A DNA stretch of 64,000 bases from Caballeronia turbans (GTDB taxonomy: Bacteria > Pseudomonadota > Gammaproteobacteria > Burkholderiales > Burkholderiaceae), in assembly GCA_001544655.2 (NCBI GenBank), contig FCOD02000010.1, positions 124,001-188,000 of the forward strand, given 5' to 3'. Position numbers and translations under genes: made by a program. Position 1 is the first letter of the stretch. Every line of letters begins with the position of its first letter. Of this stretch, positions 9,016-19,300 are shown piece by piece. The notes beneath the pieces are model-generated. The model made no database searches, had not been told where the DNA came from, and saw only the letters and a list, made by a program, of their open reading frames with translations.

Positions 9016-10686
9016 ATGAATGCGCGTTTTTCCGCTTATGCCGCCGCACTCGGCGCCGTGCTGATCACGGCAATCATCGGCGCGTGCAGCGGCGGTGACT
9101 CCGGCGGCGATTCGACATCGGCCGCCGCGGCCAGGACGCCATCGAGCGTGTCGAATGCAGCGGGCGCGGCCGCCGCGAACCCGATGGACGTCGTCACCTG
9201 GCACAACGACATCGCCCGCACCGGCCAGCAACTGGCGGAAACGATCCTCACGCCCGCGAACGTTCGTTCGAGTACCTTTGGCAAGCTCGCCGTCTATTCC
9301 GTCGATGGCGTCGTCGACGCCGAGCCGCTCTTTCTCGCCGGCGTGCCGATCGCGGGCGGCACGCACAACGTGGTCTACGTCGCGACGGAGAATGCCAGCG
9401 TCTACGCCTTCGATGCGGACAGCGGCGCCGTGCTCTGGAAGGTCTCGACCCTCGGCAACGGCGAGTCGCCGAGCGACGACCACAAGTGCACGCAGATCAC
9501 GCCGACCATCGGCGTCACGGCGACGCCGGTCATCGACCGCTCGCGCGGACCGAACGGTGCGATATATGTAGTCGGCATGTCGAAGGATGGCTCGGGCGGC
9601 TATCACCAGCGCATTCACGCGCTCGACATCACGACGGGCGCCGAACTCTTCAACGGTCCGACGGAGATCCGCGCGACCTATCCGGGCACTGGCGCGGGCA
9701 GTCAGAACGGCACGCTCACGTTCGATCCGGGCCAGTACGCCGAGCGCGCGGCGCTGCTTCTGCTGAACGGCGTCGTCTATACCGCGTGGACCTCGCATTG
9801 CGATTACATGCCGTACACCGGCTGGGTGATGGGCTACGACGCGAACACGCTGCAGCAGGCGAGCGTGCTGAATGTCACGCCGAACGGCCAGATGGGTTCC
9901 ATCTGGATGAGCGGCGCGGGCCTCGCGTCGGACGGCGAGGCGATCTATCTGCTCGACGCCAACGGCACCTTCGACCCGACGCAAAACGAGCACGAGATGC
10001 CGATCCACGACAACTACGGCAATGGTTTCCTGAGGCTCAACCTGGGGCCGCTCAGGGTGCAGGATTACTTTCAGCCGTCGAACACGGTGCAGGAGTCGAA
10101 TCAGGACGAAGACCTCGGCTCGGGCGGCGCAATGGTGTTGCCGAATTTTGCCGATGCAAACGGCAAGGTCTGGCATCTCGCGGTCGGCGCCGGCAAGAAC
10201 TCGACGATCTACGTCGTGAATCGCTTTTCGATGGGCAAGTTCGATTCGAACGCGGATCACATCTATCAGGAGCTCGTCGGCCAGATACGCGGACCGATGT
10301 TCGGGGCGCCCGCGTACTTCAACAACACGGTGTATTTCGGCGCGGTCGGCGACACCATCAAGGCGTTCAAGGTTTCGAACGCCGCGCTGTCGGGCACGCC
10401 GGCGAGTCAGACGCCGAACACATTCGGCTTCCCCGGTGCGACGCCGGGCATTTCCGCGAACGGCACGGCGAACGGCATTCTGTGGGCGGCGCAGAACGGC
10501 TCGATCGGCGTGCTGCGCGCTTACGACGCGAACAATCTGGCCAACGAGCTTTACAGCAGCGTCGATGCCGGCGGGCGAGACCAGTTCGGCCCGGGCAACA
10601 AGTTCGTCACGCCGATGATCGCGAACGGCAAGGTGTATGTGGGGACGAAGAGCGGCGTCGCCGTGTTCGGGTTGCTGTCGAAATAG
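9016..10686 (+). CDS. PQQ-like beta-propeller lipoprotein
   Basis: A 556-residue exported protein. An N-terminal signal ends in a lipobox (IIGAC), so it should be lipid-anchored. The body has repeated YVATENxxVYAFDADSGAVLWK-type strands typical of PQQ-dehydrogenase-like/BamB-like eight-bladed propellers. No calcium/PQQ ligand set can be confirmed by eye, so an enzymatic role is uncertain. The ATG at 9016 has a GAAGGAG ribosome site. It is divergent from the copper oxidase operon and could share its regulation, but there is no direct evidence of a common pathway. Confidence 0.85.
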   Translation: MNARFSAYAAALGAVLITAIIGACSGGDSGGDSTSAAAARTPSSVSNAAGAAAANPMDVVTWHNDIARTGQQLAETILTPANVRSSTFGKLAVYSVDGVVDAEPLFLAGVPIAGGTHNVVYVATENASVYAFDADSGAVLWKVSTLGNGESPSDDHKCTQITPTIGVTATPVIDRSRGPNGAIYVVGMSKDGSGGYHQRIHALDITTGAELFNGPTEIRATYPGTGAGSQNGTLTFDPGQYAERAALLLLNGVVYTAWTSHCDYMPYTGWVMGYDANTLQQASVLNVTPNGQMGSIWMSGAGLASDGEAIYLLDANGTFDPTQNEHEMPIHDNYGNGFLRLNLGPLRVQDYFQPSNTVQESNQDEDLGSGGAMVLPNFADANGKVWHLAVGAGKNSTIYVVNRFSMGKFDSNADHIYQELVGQIRGPMFGAPAYFNNTVYFGAVGDTIKAFKVSNAALSGTPASQTPNTFGFPGATPGISANGTANGILWAAQNGSIGVLRAYDANNLANELYSSVDAGGRDQFGPGNKFVTPMIANGKVYVGTKSGVAVFGLLSK

Positions 10687-11075
10687 CGAGAGCTCGCTCG
10701 CAGCGACCAGAACGAAACGTTCCCGCCGTCAGTATTGACGAAGCGAGCATCCGCAGGCGCGCCTCGACGATGTGCATGCGGATCGTCACACGTTCCGGCA
10801 TCGGCCCCGATGCCGGAACCATCAAACAGGCAAACACTCGACGTTCGGCTATTCAAATTGTCGAACTCGAGTTCGTCTTCCCTCCTGAATCTCCAAACAA
10901 AACCTTGCCTGGGCTCTCGCGCCAGCTCGCGAGGTAGTCCCGCAAGCTCGATCCGCATAGTCGAACGAGAACCCCGGCGGCGCGTGCGCGTCGGCGACCG
11001 AGGCCCCAGTCATGAAACTGGTCGCAAGCGCGTCGCAGGCTTGCGTTCGCAAATTTGCTCGAAGAGGTGATGGCG
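10687..11075. other. Intergenic region with a strong palindrome
   Basis: A 389-base gap between the propeller lipoprotein and a small secreted protein. Apart from the perfect 13-bp inverted repeat at 10792-10819 and the promoter presumed to lie in front of 11076, I see nothing coding here. Confidence 0.5.
10792..10819. repeat. Perfect 13-bp inverted repeat, 2-base centre
   Basis: GTTCCGGCATCGG and its exact complement CCGATGCCGGAAC are separated by only CC. No T-tract follows on either strand, so it is not a classical Rho-independent terminator. It could be a protein-binding site, a REP-like element or an mRNA-stabilising hairpin 105 bases downstream of the lipoprotein gene. Confidence 0.8.
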
Positions 11076-11342
11076 ATGAAATCAACGTTATTTCTGGCAC
11101 TTTCGGCTGCGAGTGTGTTCGCGATCGGCGCGGCACAGGCTCAGGACAGGCCGCCGGCGCAGGACGCGTCGATGCAACTGAACGCGAGAGGCGAGCCGTC
11201 GGCGGCGCCCAACGACACGGCTTATGGCGGTGCACGGCCCGCCAGCATGTCGGGCAATCCGTCATCGCGTGATGCGAGGGCGGCAGGCGCCGACAGGCCA
11301 TGCACGCCGGGGCTTGACTGCGACATCTATCGCGGTCAGTAG
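11076..11342 (+). CDS. Small secreted protein of unknown function
   Basis: An 88-residue protein with a clear Sec signal peptide (MKSTLFLALSAASVFAIG, cleavage after AQA). The mature part is hydrophilic and Pro/Ala/Gly-rich, with two cysteines near the C-terminus (CTPGLDCDIYRGQ). The ATG at 11076 is preferred over the one at 11070 because of its spacing from GAAGAGG. I do not recognise a family. The next gene encodes a similarly sized exported protein, suggesting two periplasmic proteins expressed under similar conditions. Confidence 0.65.
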   Translation: MKSTLFLALSAASVFAIGAAQAQDRPPAQDASMQLNARGEPSAAPNDTAYGGARPASMSGNPSSRDARAAGADRPCTPGLDCDIYRGQ

Positions 11343-11455
11343 ATCACGACTTCGTCGTTCGATGACGAAGCAAGGACAGGCGCGACGACGCGTGCGTCAT
11401 ACGTGCAGGTGCATCGGACCGTCGTGTCTGCGATGCACGAATCCAACGGAGATGA

Positions 11456-11776
11456 ATGATGAAGATGCTCTTTATTGCGGCAACGCTGTTTTCCACGGCG
11501 CTCGTTGCAACGACGGCGCAGGCGCAGACAGGCGAGCCGCTGACGCGCGCGCAGGTGCGTTCCGAACTGGTCGAACTGACGCACGCCGGCTATTCGCCGG
11601 CGTCGGAAGACGCGAGCTACCCGAGCAGCATTCAGAGCGCCGAAGCGCGCGTGGCGGTGCATGACGGCGCAAATGCGTCGGGTAGCGGATACGGCCCTTC
11701 GATCGCCGGCACGCGACAGTCCGGCGGTTCGGCGGGCACGGGCAGCCAGGGAAAGGATATTTTCTTTGGCCAGTGA
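11456..11776 (+). CDS. DUF4148 family small exported protein
   Basis: A 106-residue exported protein. The signal peptide (KMLFIAATLFSTALVATTAQA) is followed by GEPLTRAQVRSELVELTHAG and a YSPASED segment, the hallmark of DUF4148. This family is abundant in Burkholderia-group genomes and its function is unknown. Adjacent ATG codons at 11456 and 11459 are both possible starts. The C-terminal half is Gly/Ser-rich and probably disordered. Confidence 0.82.
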   Translation: MMKMLFIAATLFSTALVATTAQAQTGEPLTRAQVRSELVELTHAGYSPASEDASYPSSIQSAEARVAVHDGANASGSGYGPSIAGTRQSGGSAGTGSQGKDIFFGQ

Positions 11777-11933
11777 CCGCCCTCGCCGCCCTCGCCGCGC
11801 TCGCCACCGATGGCGGCGGGCGCAGGCATCCAGACGCGACGCGCGATCAGGTCGCCCATCCGAAAGGAATGCGCGGCTGGCTGTTGAATCGCCTCGATGG
11901 GACATCGAATACTTCGCGCGAAAAAGGACAGGC

Positions 11934-14900
11934 CTACGGCTTCGACAGAAAATCGAGCAGCGCCTTGCTCGGAATGAAGAAGTACCCGCCGCCGATCAGC
12001 TTCGTCAGATCCGGCAAATCGGGCAGGCGCACCGGTCCGTCCGACGTCGGAATGCTGAAGCTGCGGCCCGGGCCGCGCCCGACGATCGGATCGACTTCGT
12101 ATTCCATCGCCTGCAGGCTCGAATTGAGCAGCCACGTCTTCTGAACGAACTCGAATTGCCGCTCGATATCGCCGTTCACGCACATGAAGAACACGCCGAG
12201 CCGCTTGTTCTCGTCCAGTTGCCAGCACTTGTTCTTGTCGAGATCGCCGAAAACCCGGCTCACGCGCAACATGCGATGCCGGTTCACCGAGGCGATCTCC
12301 TCCTTCGATCCGGGAAAGCGCGTGTCGCGCGGATTGGCCCGGCGAATGTGGGCGCCAAACGGACAGCCATGCCCGGCCGGGTCTTCCTCGCCGCACATGA
12401 AATCGTTGTCGGGCGTTCTGCCGTGAGGGCCGCCCACGCGGGCCGGCGGCGTGCCGTGCCGCACGAGCGACGAGCCGTCTTTCCATCGGCCGAAAAACTT
12501 CCCGAAGAGCACGGTCTTGAGGTCGTCACGCGTTTTGACGTGGGAGAACGTCGGAATGGCCGCGGAAATCGGGAAGTCCGGCGTGCCCGGTGAAGGCACG
12601 GGCGACCCGGGATGGATGCGGATGCCCGTGCTCTCGTACCAGGTGTTGAAAGCGCGGAGGTCCTGTTCGTATTGCCGCACGACCAGAAATGTCCCGTTCA
12701 GGCCGAGGTCGCGTCGCCCCGACGACGCATAGCGTGCGAAGTCGGGACGCACGCGCGCCCGATCGACGCCCGCATCCGGAAGCAGATGATGCGGATCACA
12801 AGACGCTGGAATGGTGGGTCCGGGCGGAATCACGCCGAGGTTATCCGGATAGCCGAGGATCAGCTCGCCGGGTTCCACGAGATCGTTCTCGTCGTGCGCG
12901 CGGTTGCGCTGCGGCGCGCCGCGCATGACGGGCTGCGAGATGCCATCCATGAAGCCGAATGGCTCGCTGCCGCCGATCCCGCACGCCTTTTGACCGGAGC
13001 GGTCGCGCAATTGCGTCAGCGGTTGATGGTAGGCGCAGGTGTGGCCATTCGCCGAGATTGCCAGGCGCACGGTGGTCTCCAGCGTCATCAGATCCGACGG
13101 GTCCAAGCCATACGCGAGCACGAGCACATCCGGATTCGTGCGCGGGCCGCCCCACGCCCATTTCGTCGGCTCGTTGCCGTGGATGTCGCCAAGTTCCCGC
13201 GCGCGGTCCGGCGTGCTCATTCCCTGCTTGAACGCGAGCGGAAACGTTTCGATGGCCTCGCGCGGCAAGCCGAGCAGCTTCAACGCGCGCGCCGAGAAGC
13301 CGATCGCGAGCGCGGTGTTCATCTGCTTGTGAGCCGTGCCGTAGACGGCGAGATCGCGCAGTGCCGCGACGAATGCCTTGCAGTTCGCCTCGTTCTTCGA
13401 GAGCGACACCACGAAGGCGCTCGCACAGCGCATTCTCGACAGGCCGCCGAACGCGAGCGTCGATATCTGCGCGACCTGCAGCGAGGGCGCCGGCCGCGGC
13501 GTGGAGCCGAACAGCGCGAACCAGTCGATACTGTCCTGATTCGTTCCCGCAGTCGCGAAGCCCTCGTGAATCTGCGAATTGATGCGGATGCGCGATGCGC
13601 TCAGGTTGCGGTAGGCCGCGTACCAGAACGGCGTGGGAATCTGCTGCCGGCGCGCCCAGCGCACCGTGCGGTCGCCGTCGGTCGCGCCGGCGCTGATGAT
13701 GCCCCGCGTTCTCGGAAAGCCGATGCAGTTGCTCCAGATGCCCGTGACGCCCTCGGGCGCATCGGCGATGAAGTCGGCGACATACGACTCCCATGTGCCG
13801 TCGTAGTTCGACCAGAAGACGAGCTGATCGGTGCACGGAAGCCGCATCCAGCGCGCGGAATGGATGACCCCGTTCTTGCCGAGGAAGCCGAGCCTGTTCA
13901 CGTAGCCGGCGGCGCCCACGCCGATGAACGCGAGGCGCAACGTCAGGCAGCGCAGGATGCCGGGTTTGAGACGCGACACCGTCAACATATGATTCTGCTG
14001 CCCGAAATTCTCCTTCGCGAGCAGCAGTCCGCCCTGCCTCGCCGACACGATGCGCTCATCGACGAAATCGGTCGCGCCGAGCATGTTGAGCCGCCACAGC
14101 GAGAGACCGAGCACGAGCGCGAGCGTCAGAAGCACGAGGAACAGCGTGGTCGCGGTGCACATGACGGCCACGAAAGTCGGCAACTGGCGCGAGAAATAGA
14201 CGTTCGCGCCCATTCCAATGATCACGAGCGGCACCCAAAGCGGCCAGACCATGTTGTGGAAGCTCCGCAAGATCGCCTTGACCGCCTTAGGATTTCTTGG
14301 CAGTGATCCGACCTCTTCCTCGGCTTCCGTCGGCAAAGCCACTTCAGGCACGAACGCCCACTTCCAGGGGCGCCCCCTGGAGAGCCAGACCGTGCGGCGC
14401 ACGAGCGCGAGCTGCTCCAGCGGTGAGAGCGAATACCAGCCCGGCTTGTTCTGCTCCTGCCCGATGACCTCGCGCAGCTTCTTCGCGAGATCGCGCTCGC
14501 GCGCGATGCGATCGGCGGTCAGGCCCGGCGAACCGCTGAACACCTGGCCGAGCGCGCTGAACCGCCATTTCGCGCTGATCCTGACTTCGTACGAAAGCAG
14601 AAGATCGAGCATGCCGGCGCGCGAGAGAGAAGGCTCGGCCGCGTCGAGGACGGTTCTCAACGGCGCGCAAAAATGCTCGGCGAGCTCCGCGAGCACGACC
14701 CGCGATCCGTAGTCCGACGTGATTTCAATCACCAGATGCGCCGCCTTGTTCGTCGGCCGCGAGGGTTTGAGACTCGGGGCCACGTCGGATTCGGAAGGAC
14801 ACAGCGTGTCGATCACGCCGAGGCTCATGAAGTGCAGGCCTCGCACCTTCCTCAACAGTTTGCGGATGTCGCGCTTCGGATAGTTGCCCCGCGTTTCCTC

Positions 14901-14987
14901 CGTCAGCGACCGGATGGCCGCGTTGACGTTGTCGACGTTGAGCGGATCGAACGGAACGACAATGTTGATGAAAGCGGGCGAACTCAT
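11934..14987 (-). CDS. Very large DyP-type haem peroxidase with an N-terminal membrane-anchored domain
   Basis: A 1017-residue protein whose C-terminal half, from about residue 520, is a DyP (dye-decolourising) peroxidase. The domain start LQVAQISTLAFGGLSRMR is followed by the GFMDGIS form of the catalytic GxxDG motif (Asp681) and the proximal-haem motif AHIRRANPRD (His880). The first ~520 residues are unusual for the family. They comprise a ferredoxin-like segment beginning FINIVVPFDP, two transmembrane helices at about 246-265 and 272-297, and a linker. The ATG at 14987 overlaps the stop of the upstream P450 gene (ATGA), so translation is coupled. A role in peroxide-driven oxidation together with the P450 is inferred. 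Ordinary DyP proteins have 300-450 residues. Confidence 0.9.
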   Translation of the reverse strand: MSSPAFINIVVPFDPLNVDNVNAAIRSLTEETRGNYPKRDIRKLLRKVRGLHFMSLGVIDTLCPSESDVAPSLKPSRPTNKAAHLVIEITSDYGSRVVLAELAEHFCAPLRTVLDAAEPSLSRAGMLDLLLSYEVRISAKWRFSALGQVFSGSPGLTADRIARERDLAKKLREVIGQEQNKPGWYSLSPLEQLALVRRTVWLSRGRPWKWAFVPEVALPTEAEEEVGSLPRNPKAVKAILRSFHNMVWPLWVPLVIIGMGANVYFSRQLPTFVAVMCTATTLFLVLLTLALVLGLSLWRLNMLGATDFVDERIVSARQGGLLLAKENFGQQNHMLTVSRLKPGILRCLTLRLAFIGVGAAGYVNRLGFLGKNGVIHSARWMRLPCTDQLVFWSNYDGTWESYVADFIADAPEGVTGIWSNCIGFPRTRGIISAGATDGDRTVRWARRQQIPTPFWYAAYRNLSASRIRINSQIHEGFATAGTNQDSIDWFALFGSTPRPAPSLQVAQISTLAFGGLSRMRCASAFVVSLSKNEANCKAFVAALRDLAVYGTAHKQMNTALAIGFSARALKLLGLPREAIETFPLAFKQGMSTPDRARELGDIHGNEPTKWAWGGPRTNPDVLVLAYGLDPSDLMTLETTVRLAISANGHTCAYHQPLTQLRDRSGQKACGIGGSEPFGFMDGISQPVMRGAPQRNRAHDENDLVEPGELILGYPDNLGVIPPGPTIPASCDPHHLLPDAGVDRARVRPDFARYASSGRRDLGLNGTFLVVRQYEQDLRAFNTWYESTGIRIHPGSPVPSPGTPDFPISAAIPTFSHVKTRDDLKTVLFGKFFGRWKDGSSLVRHGTPPARVGGPHGRTPDNDFMCGEEDPAGHGCPFGAHIRRANPRDTRFPGSKEEIASVNRHRMLRVSRVFGDLDKNKCWQLDENKRLGVFFMCVNGDIERQFEFVQKTWLLNSSLQAMEYEVDPIVGRGPGRSFSIPTSDGPVRLPDLPDLTKLIGGGYFFIPSKALLDFLSKP

Positions 14988-16231
14988 GACGATTTCCCCG
15001 GAATCCGGACGACGAGGTGCCGAGGAAAGATCGACTTCGGCCACCGCTGGAGGCGGCCGGCGCATCCTTGCGCGCGTTCGAGACCGGGCTGCATCACGAG
15101 CGGCTTGAATGTCTGGACGAGCTGCGCCTGCGCGATGAACGCCCCGACGCACCAGTGAAGGCCCAGCCCGAATTGCAGCCGGTCCGCGGCAGGGCGCCCC
15201 GGCGTGAACACGTAGGGTTGCTTGACCCGGCTGCGATCGAACATGGCCGACATCGTGCAGGCGAGCACGAACGTGCCCTCGCGGATGCGCTTCCTGCGCC
15301 AGGAATTCGCGGCGACGACATAGTCCTTCTCGCACACGCGAAACGGACCGTAATTGATCGGCTTGTAGCGCAACGCCTCGAAGAGACATTGTCCGAGCAA
15401 GGTTTCGTCGCCCGACAGAGCCGCCGCGCGCGTCATTCTGAGCATCCCGCCCGTGCGCAACATCATCTCGAGGATATGACCGCCCGCGATGGTGGTCGTC
15501 GGCACGAAGCCGACGATCAACCCGAGCAGAAACGCGCGCACCTCGGTGTCACGGCTCTCCTCGCGCATGAGCCGGCCCATCACCGTCGTCGGTTTCGGGG
15601 GAACGCGCCGCGCGGCGCGGATCGCATCGTCGACCACCTCGCGCACGATGTCCGCCATCGCGTCCACATGCGGTTTCTGAACGATCGGCGGCGGCCCGAA
15701 CAGGTGTCCGCTCAGACAGACGAGCGCTTCGGTGAAAGACCGGCGGTCCCCGACCGGCACGCCGAGGTATTCGACGCAAATGTCGAGCGGAACGTCCGTG
15801 ATGAGCTTCTCGATCGCGTCGAGCTCGCCGCCCGTCGCCGCGCCGACGGTCCTGCTCGCGTGCCGCCGCGCGATCTCGCCGACGGTCTCCACATCGTCGA
15901 GTCTGAATACATGCATCAGCCGGACGAGCTGCTCGTCGTGAGCGCTCTTGTCGTCCGTGCCGAGGATGAACGGCGTGCCGGGCCACGATCCGTCCGCGAG
16001 CCGCGTCATCTCCCCGGCGAACGGCACCTTGAAGATGTCCGGGCGCGAGAGCACTTCTTCCACGTCCTCGCGCAACAGGACGGCCGCATAGCGGAACAAA
16101 CCCGGGATCGGCCAGAGGTAGCGCAGCACGCCCAACAGATACTGCAGCGGCGGAACGTAACGCACCGGCGCGGGGCGCCGCGACGAGAGCCTCGGGCTCC
16201 TTTCGCCGGACTCGAAATCGACGTGGGGCAT
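14984..16231 (-). CDS. Cytochrome P450
   Basis: Soluble cytochrome P450 of 415 residues. The haem-thiolate loop FGLGLHWCVG places the axial ligand at Cys361, and the K-helix ExxR appears as EALR. The I-helix segment reads GFVPTTTIAGG: where most P450s have an acid-Thr pair for O2 activation, this one has Pro-Thr. That suggests altered proton delivery or peroxide use. The ATG at 16231 follows an AAGGAAGG ribosome site. The stop overlaps the start of the DyP peroxidase gene. No ferredoxin or ferredoxin reductase gene is nearby. Substrate unknown. Confidence 0.92.
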   Translation of the reverse strand: MPHVDFESGERSPRLSSRRPAPVRYVPPLQYLLGVLRYLWPIPGLFRYAAVLLREDVEEVLSRPDIFKVPFAGEMTRLADGSWPGTPFILGTDDKSAHDEQLVRLMHVFRLDDVETVGEIARRHASRTVGAATGGELDAIEKLITDVPLDICVEYLGVPVGDRRSFTEALVCLSGHLFGPPPIVQKPHVDAMADIVREVVDDAIRAARRVPPKPTTVMGRLMREESRDTEVRAFLLGLIVGFVPTTTIAGGHILEMMLRTGGMLRMTRAAALSGDETLLGQCLFEALRYKPINYGPFRVCEKDYVVAANSWRRKRIREGTFVLACTMSAMFDRSRVKQPYVFTPGRPAADRLQFGLGLHWCVGAFIAQAQLVQTFKPLVMQPGLERAQGCAGRLQRWPKSIFPRHLVVRIPGKSS

Positions 16232-16303
16232 GTTGCCTTCCTTCTTGTTGCAAACGACGTCCAAACGCGAGCGCCATCATGCGCCGCCCGCTCCCGTCAT
16301 CGA

Positions 16304-19300
16304 TCACAGATTGGCGATGTGGCACGCACCTCCGACACGGGTCTCCAGAATCGCGCGGGCGCGGCGCAGGTCGGGAAGGTCATGAGCGTCGTCGAACGAG
16401 GCGGCGAGCAGCCTCAACTGATCTGCCGCGTCGGTCGTGGCGTCCGGTGCGCACGCGCCCTGCTCCATCAGCTCGCAACGGGCGCGCAGCTCCCACAGCT
16501 TCGCGCCTTGCCCCACCGCCACCGCGCAGGCGCGCCGGAACGCCTCGAGCGCGGCGGCTTCGTCGCCACGCGCGCGCAGCAGCACGCCATGCACGCGATG
16601 AAGCTCCGCTTCGTCCCAGCGCTGGCCGGTCGCCCGCGTGATCGCGAAGGCCTCGTCGAGCAGACGCAACGCCGTGTCGGTTTCGCCGACCCAGCCATGC
16701 GCCTGCGCCGACATTCGCAGGAAGCCCGACAGATACAGCACGGTCTCGGTCGCGCGATAGGCGTCCATGCCCCGCGTCAACGCCGCGAGCGCATCGTCGC
16801 GCGCGCCGATCGCGGCGAGACAGTAGCCCCGGAAGATCGCCTCGACCGCGTGGTAATACGCGATGCCGCTGTCCGCGATCGCGGTAGCGAGCTCGTCCAG
16901 CCGCTGCAGGCCGGCCTGCGGCGAGATCACGGTCAGCGCGACGAACGATGCGCCCACCAGCGCGTGCGCGAGCGTATAGACATGCCCGATGCGCCGCCCC
17001 TGCGCGACCGCCTCGCCGCTGGTGCGGATCGCCTCGGCGAGCCTGCCCGCGCACATCTGCGACCACGACATGTACGTCAGCATCACGACGCGCGGATCGT
17101 CGACCGTCATCGACGCATAAAGCGCCTGCTGCGCCGGGTCGTAGAGCGCGATGCCGGTTTCGAGCTGGCGAATGGCGTCGCCGAAATGGCCCATCGGATG
17201 ACAGGTCACGCCGCTGAACCGATAGCCCATGAGGCGCCACAGCGGATCCTGCCGCGCCTCGCCGCGCGCGAGAATTTCCGCGGCCTGAGCCCGCGCCGAC
17301 GCGAAGTCGGCGCGCATGAGCGCATGAGTCCACAGGCCGTGCAGCACGGCGAGCAGCGGCGGCGGATCGCCGAGCATCTCGCACAGGGCGCGCGCGCGGG
17401 CAAACGTCTCTCCGGTGCCGGCGGCGGCATAGCCCTGCGTGGCGATCTGCGCCATGCCGATGCAGATGGTCAGCGCGAGTTCGTTCTGCAATCGCCACGG
17501 CGAGCGCTCCATCGTCGAGACGAGCAGGATGCCGCGATTCAGATGCTCCAGCGCTTCCACCATCGCCGAGCGGCGCAGCGCGCTGCGGCCCGCCGCGAGC
17601 CACTGGACGACCGCCTTCTCGACGATACGCGCCTCCGTGTAATGCCACGCGAGGATTTCGGGCTGGTTGGCGACCGCATCCGCGAAATGCGCTTCCAGCG
17701 CGCCGGCGATGCGCTCATGCAGCGCGCGGCGCGTATCGCGGCCGATGATCTCGTAGGCCGCGTCGCGGATCAGCGCGTGCTTGAACGTGTATGCGGGCTC
17801 GGACGCCGCGCGTCGCAGCACGATGCCGAAGTCCACCAGCCGGTCGAGCGCCGGGCCGAGATCCTTGCCGGGCTTGACGACGAGTTCGAGCAGATGCACC
17901 GGGAAGTCGCGTCCGATCACGGCTGCCGCTTCGAGCACTTCGCGCGCGGCGCCCAGCCGGTTGAGCCGCGATTGCAGCGACGCGCGCAGCAGCATCGGCA
18001 GGGGCTTGCCTTCGAGACTGCCGACGGCGGCATCCGGCCGGGCCGCGCCCTCGACGGTCGCGCGGGTCAGTTCTTCCAGGAACAGCGGAATGCCGTCGGT
18101 GCGCAGCACGATGTTCCTGACCGTTTCGGCGGGCAGCGCCTGGTCGGCCGCGACGTGACGCACCAGCGCGGCGCTGAGCAACGCAGGCAAGGGACCGAGA
18201 AAGAGGCGCGTGACACCCGGAACGCTGTCGAAGTCGGTGAAGCTGCCGGGGCGCATCAGCACGAGCAACATGACCGGCATGCGCGGCACCATGTCCGCGA
18301 CCATCAGCACGAGTTCGCGCGAGGTATCGTCGATCCACTGCACGTCCTCGAACACGATGAGCGCCGGCAGATTCGTCGCCGAGCGCCGGAGCCATGCCAC
18401 GAGCGCCTGCATGGTCCGGCGGCGCTTCGCGCTCGGGCTGAGCGACCTGGTGCCGGCGACCTCGCGCCCCGGCAGATTCAGCAGGTCCGCGATCAATGCG
18501 CGATCCTCCACGGGCAGGTCCGTGAGCACCGCGTCGAACTTCGCGAGCTTGTCATCGACGGAATCGGACGCGGCGAAACCGGCGGCGTGTTCGATCTGCT
18601 GGATGCATGGACGCAGCGGCGAGCCCTGCCGGTAAGGCGAGCAAAAATAACGATAGATGCCCGACGGCTCCGCGCGGGCTTCGTCGAGCAACGCCGCGGC
18701 GAGACGCGACTTGCCGATGCCCGCATCGCCCGTGACGACTGCGATTTGCCCGTGCCCCGCGCGCGCCTGCTGCCAGAGCCGCAACAGTGTGCGGTGCTCG
18801 TCGTCGCGGCCGAGCATCGGCGAGAGCTTCGGGTTGCCGCGCGCCTCGAAGCGGCTCGCGACGGCAATCGCGCCGGCCACGCGCCAGGCGCGCATCGGTG
18901 CGGCGAGACCCTTTATCGCGAGCGGGCCGAGATCGCGGAAATCGAAGAGATCGCCCGCCAGGCGCCGGGTGGCGTCGTCGACGATCACGGAATTCGCCTG
19001 GGCCTGGCCCTGCAACCGCGACGCGATGTTGGGCGCGTCGCCCATCGCCGCCGGCCCCTCCGACTCCTCCGCTTCCGCGACGACCACGAGCCCGGTCGAT
19101 ACGCCGAGGCGCACGCCGAGCTGAGGCAGGCCCGCGAAACTGATCGCGCAGACCGCTTCGACCGTTTTGAGCGCGGCGTGCACGGCGCGTTCGGCATCGT
19201 CCTCGTGCGCTTCCGGATAGCCGAAATAGACGAGCGTGCCGTCGCCCCGGTAGCGCTCCACGCGCCCGCCGAACTGCGTCATGCTCCGGTTGACGGCGCC

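Noticed and set aside
14988-15389. N-terminal extension of the DyP peroxidase frame by 134 residues into the P450 gene
   Set aside because: The extension is Arg-rich and antisense-like in composition, and lies inside the P450 C-terminal coding region. The ATGA overlap at 14984-14987 gives a natural start.
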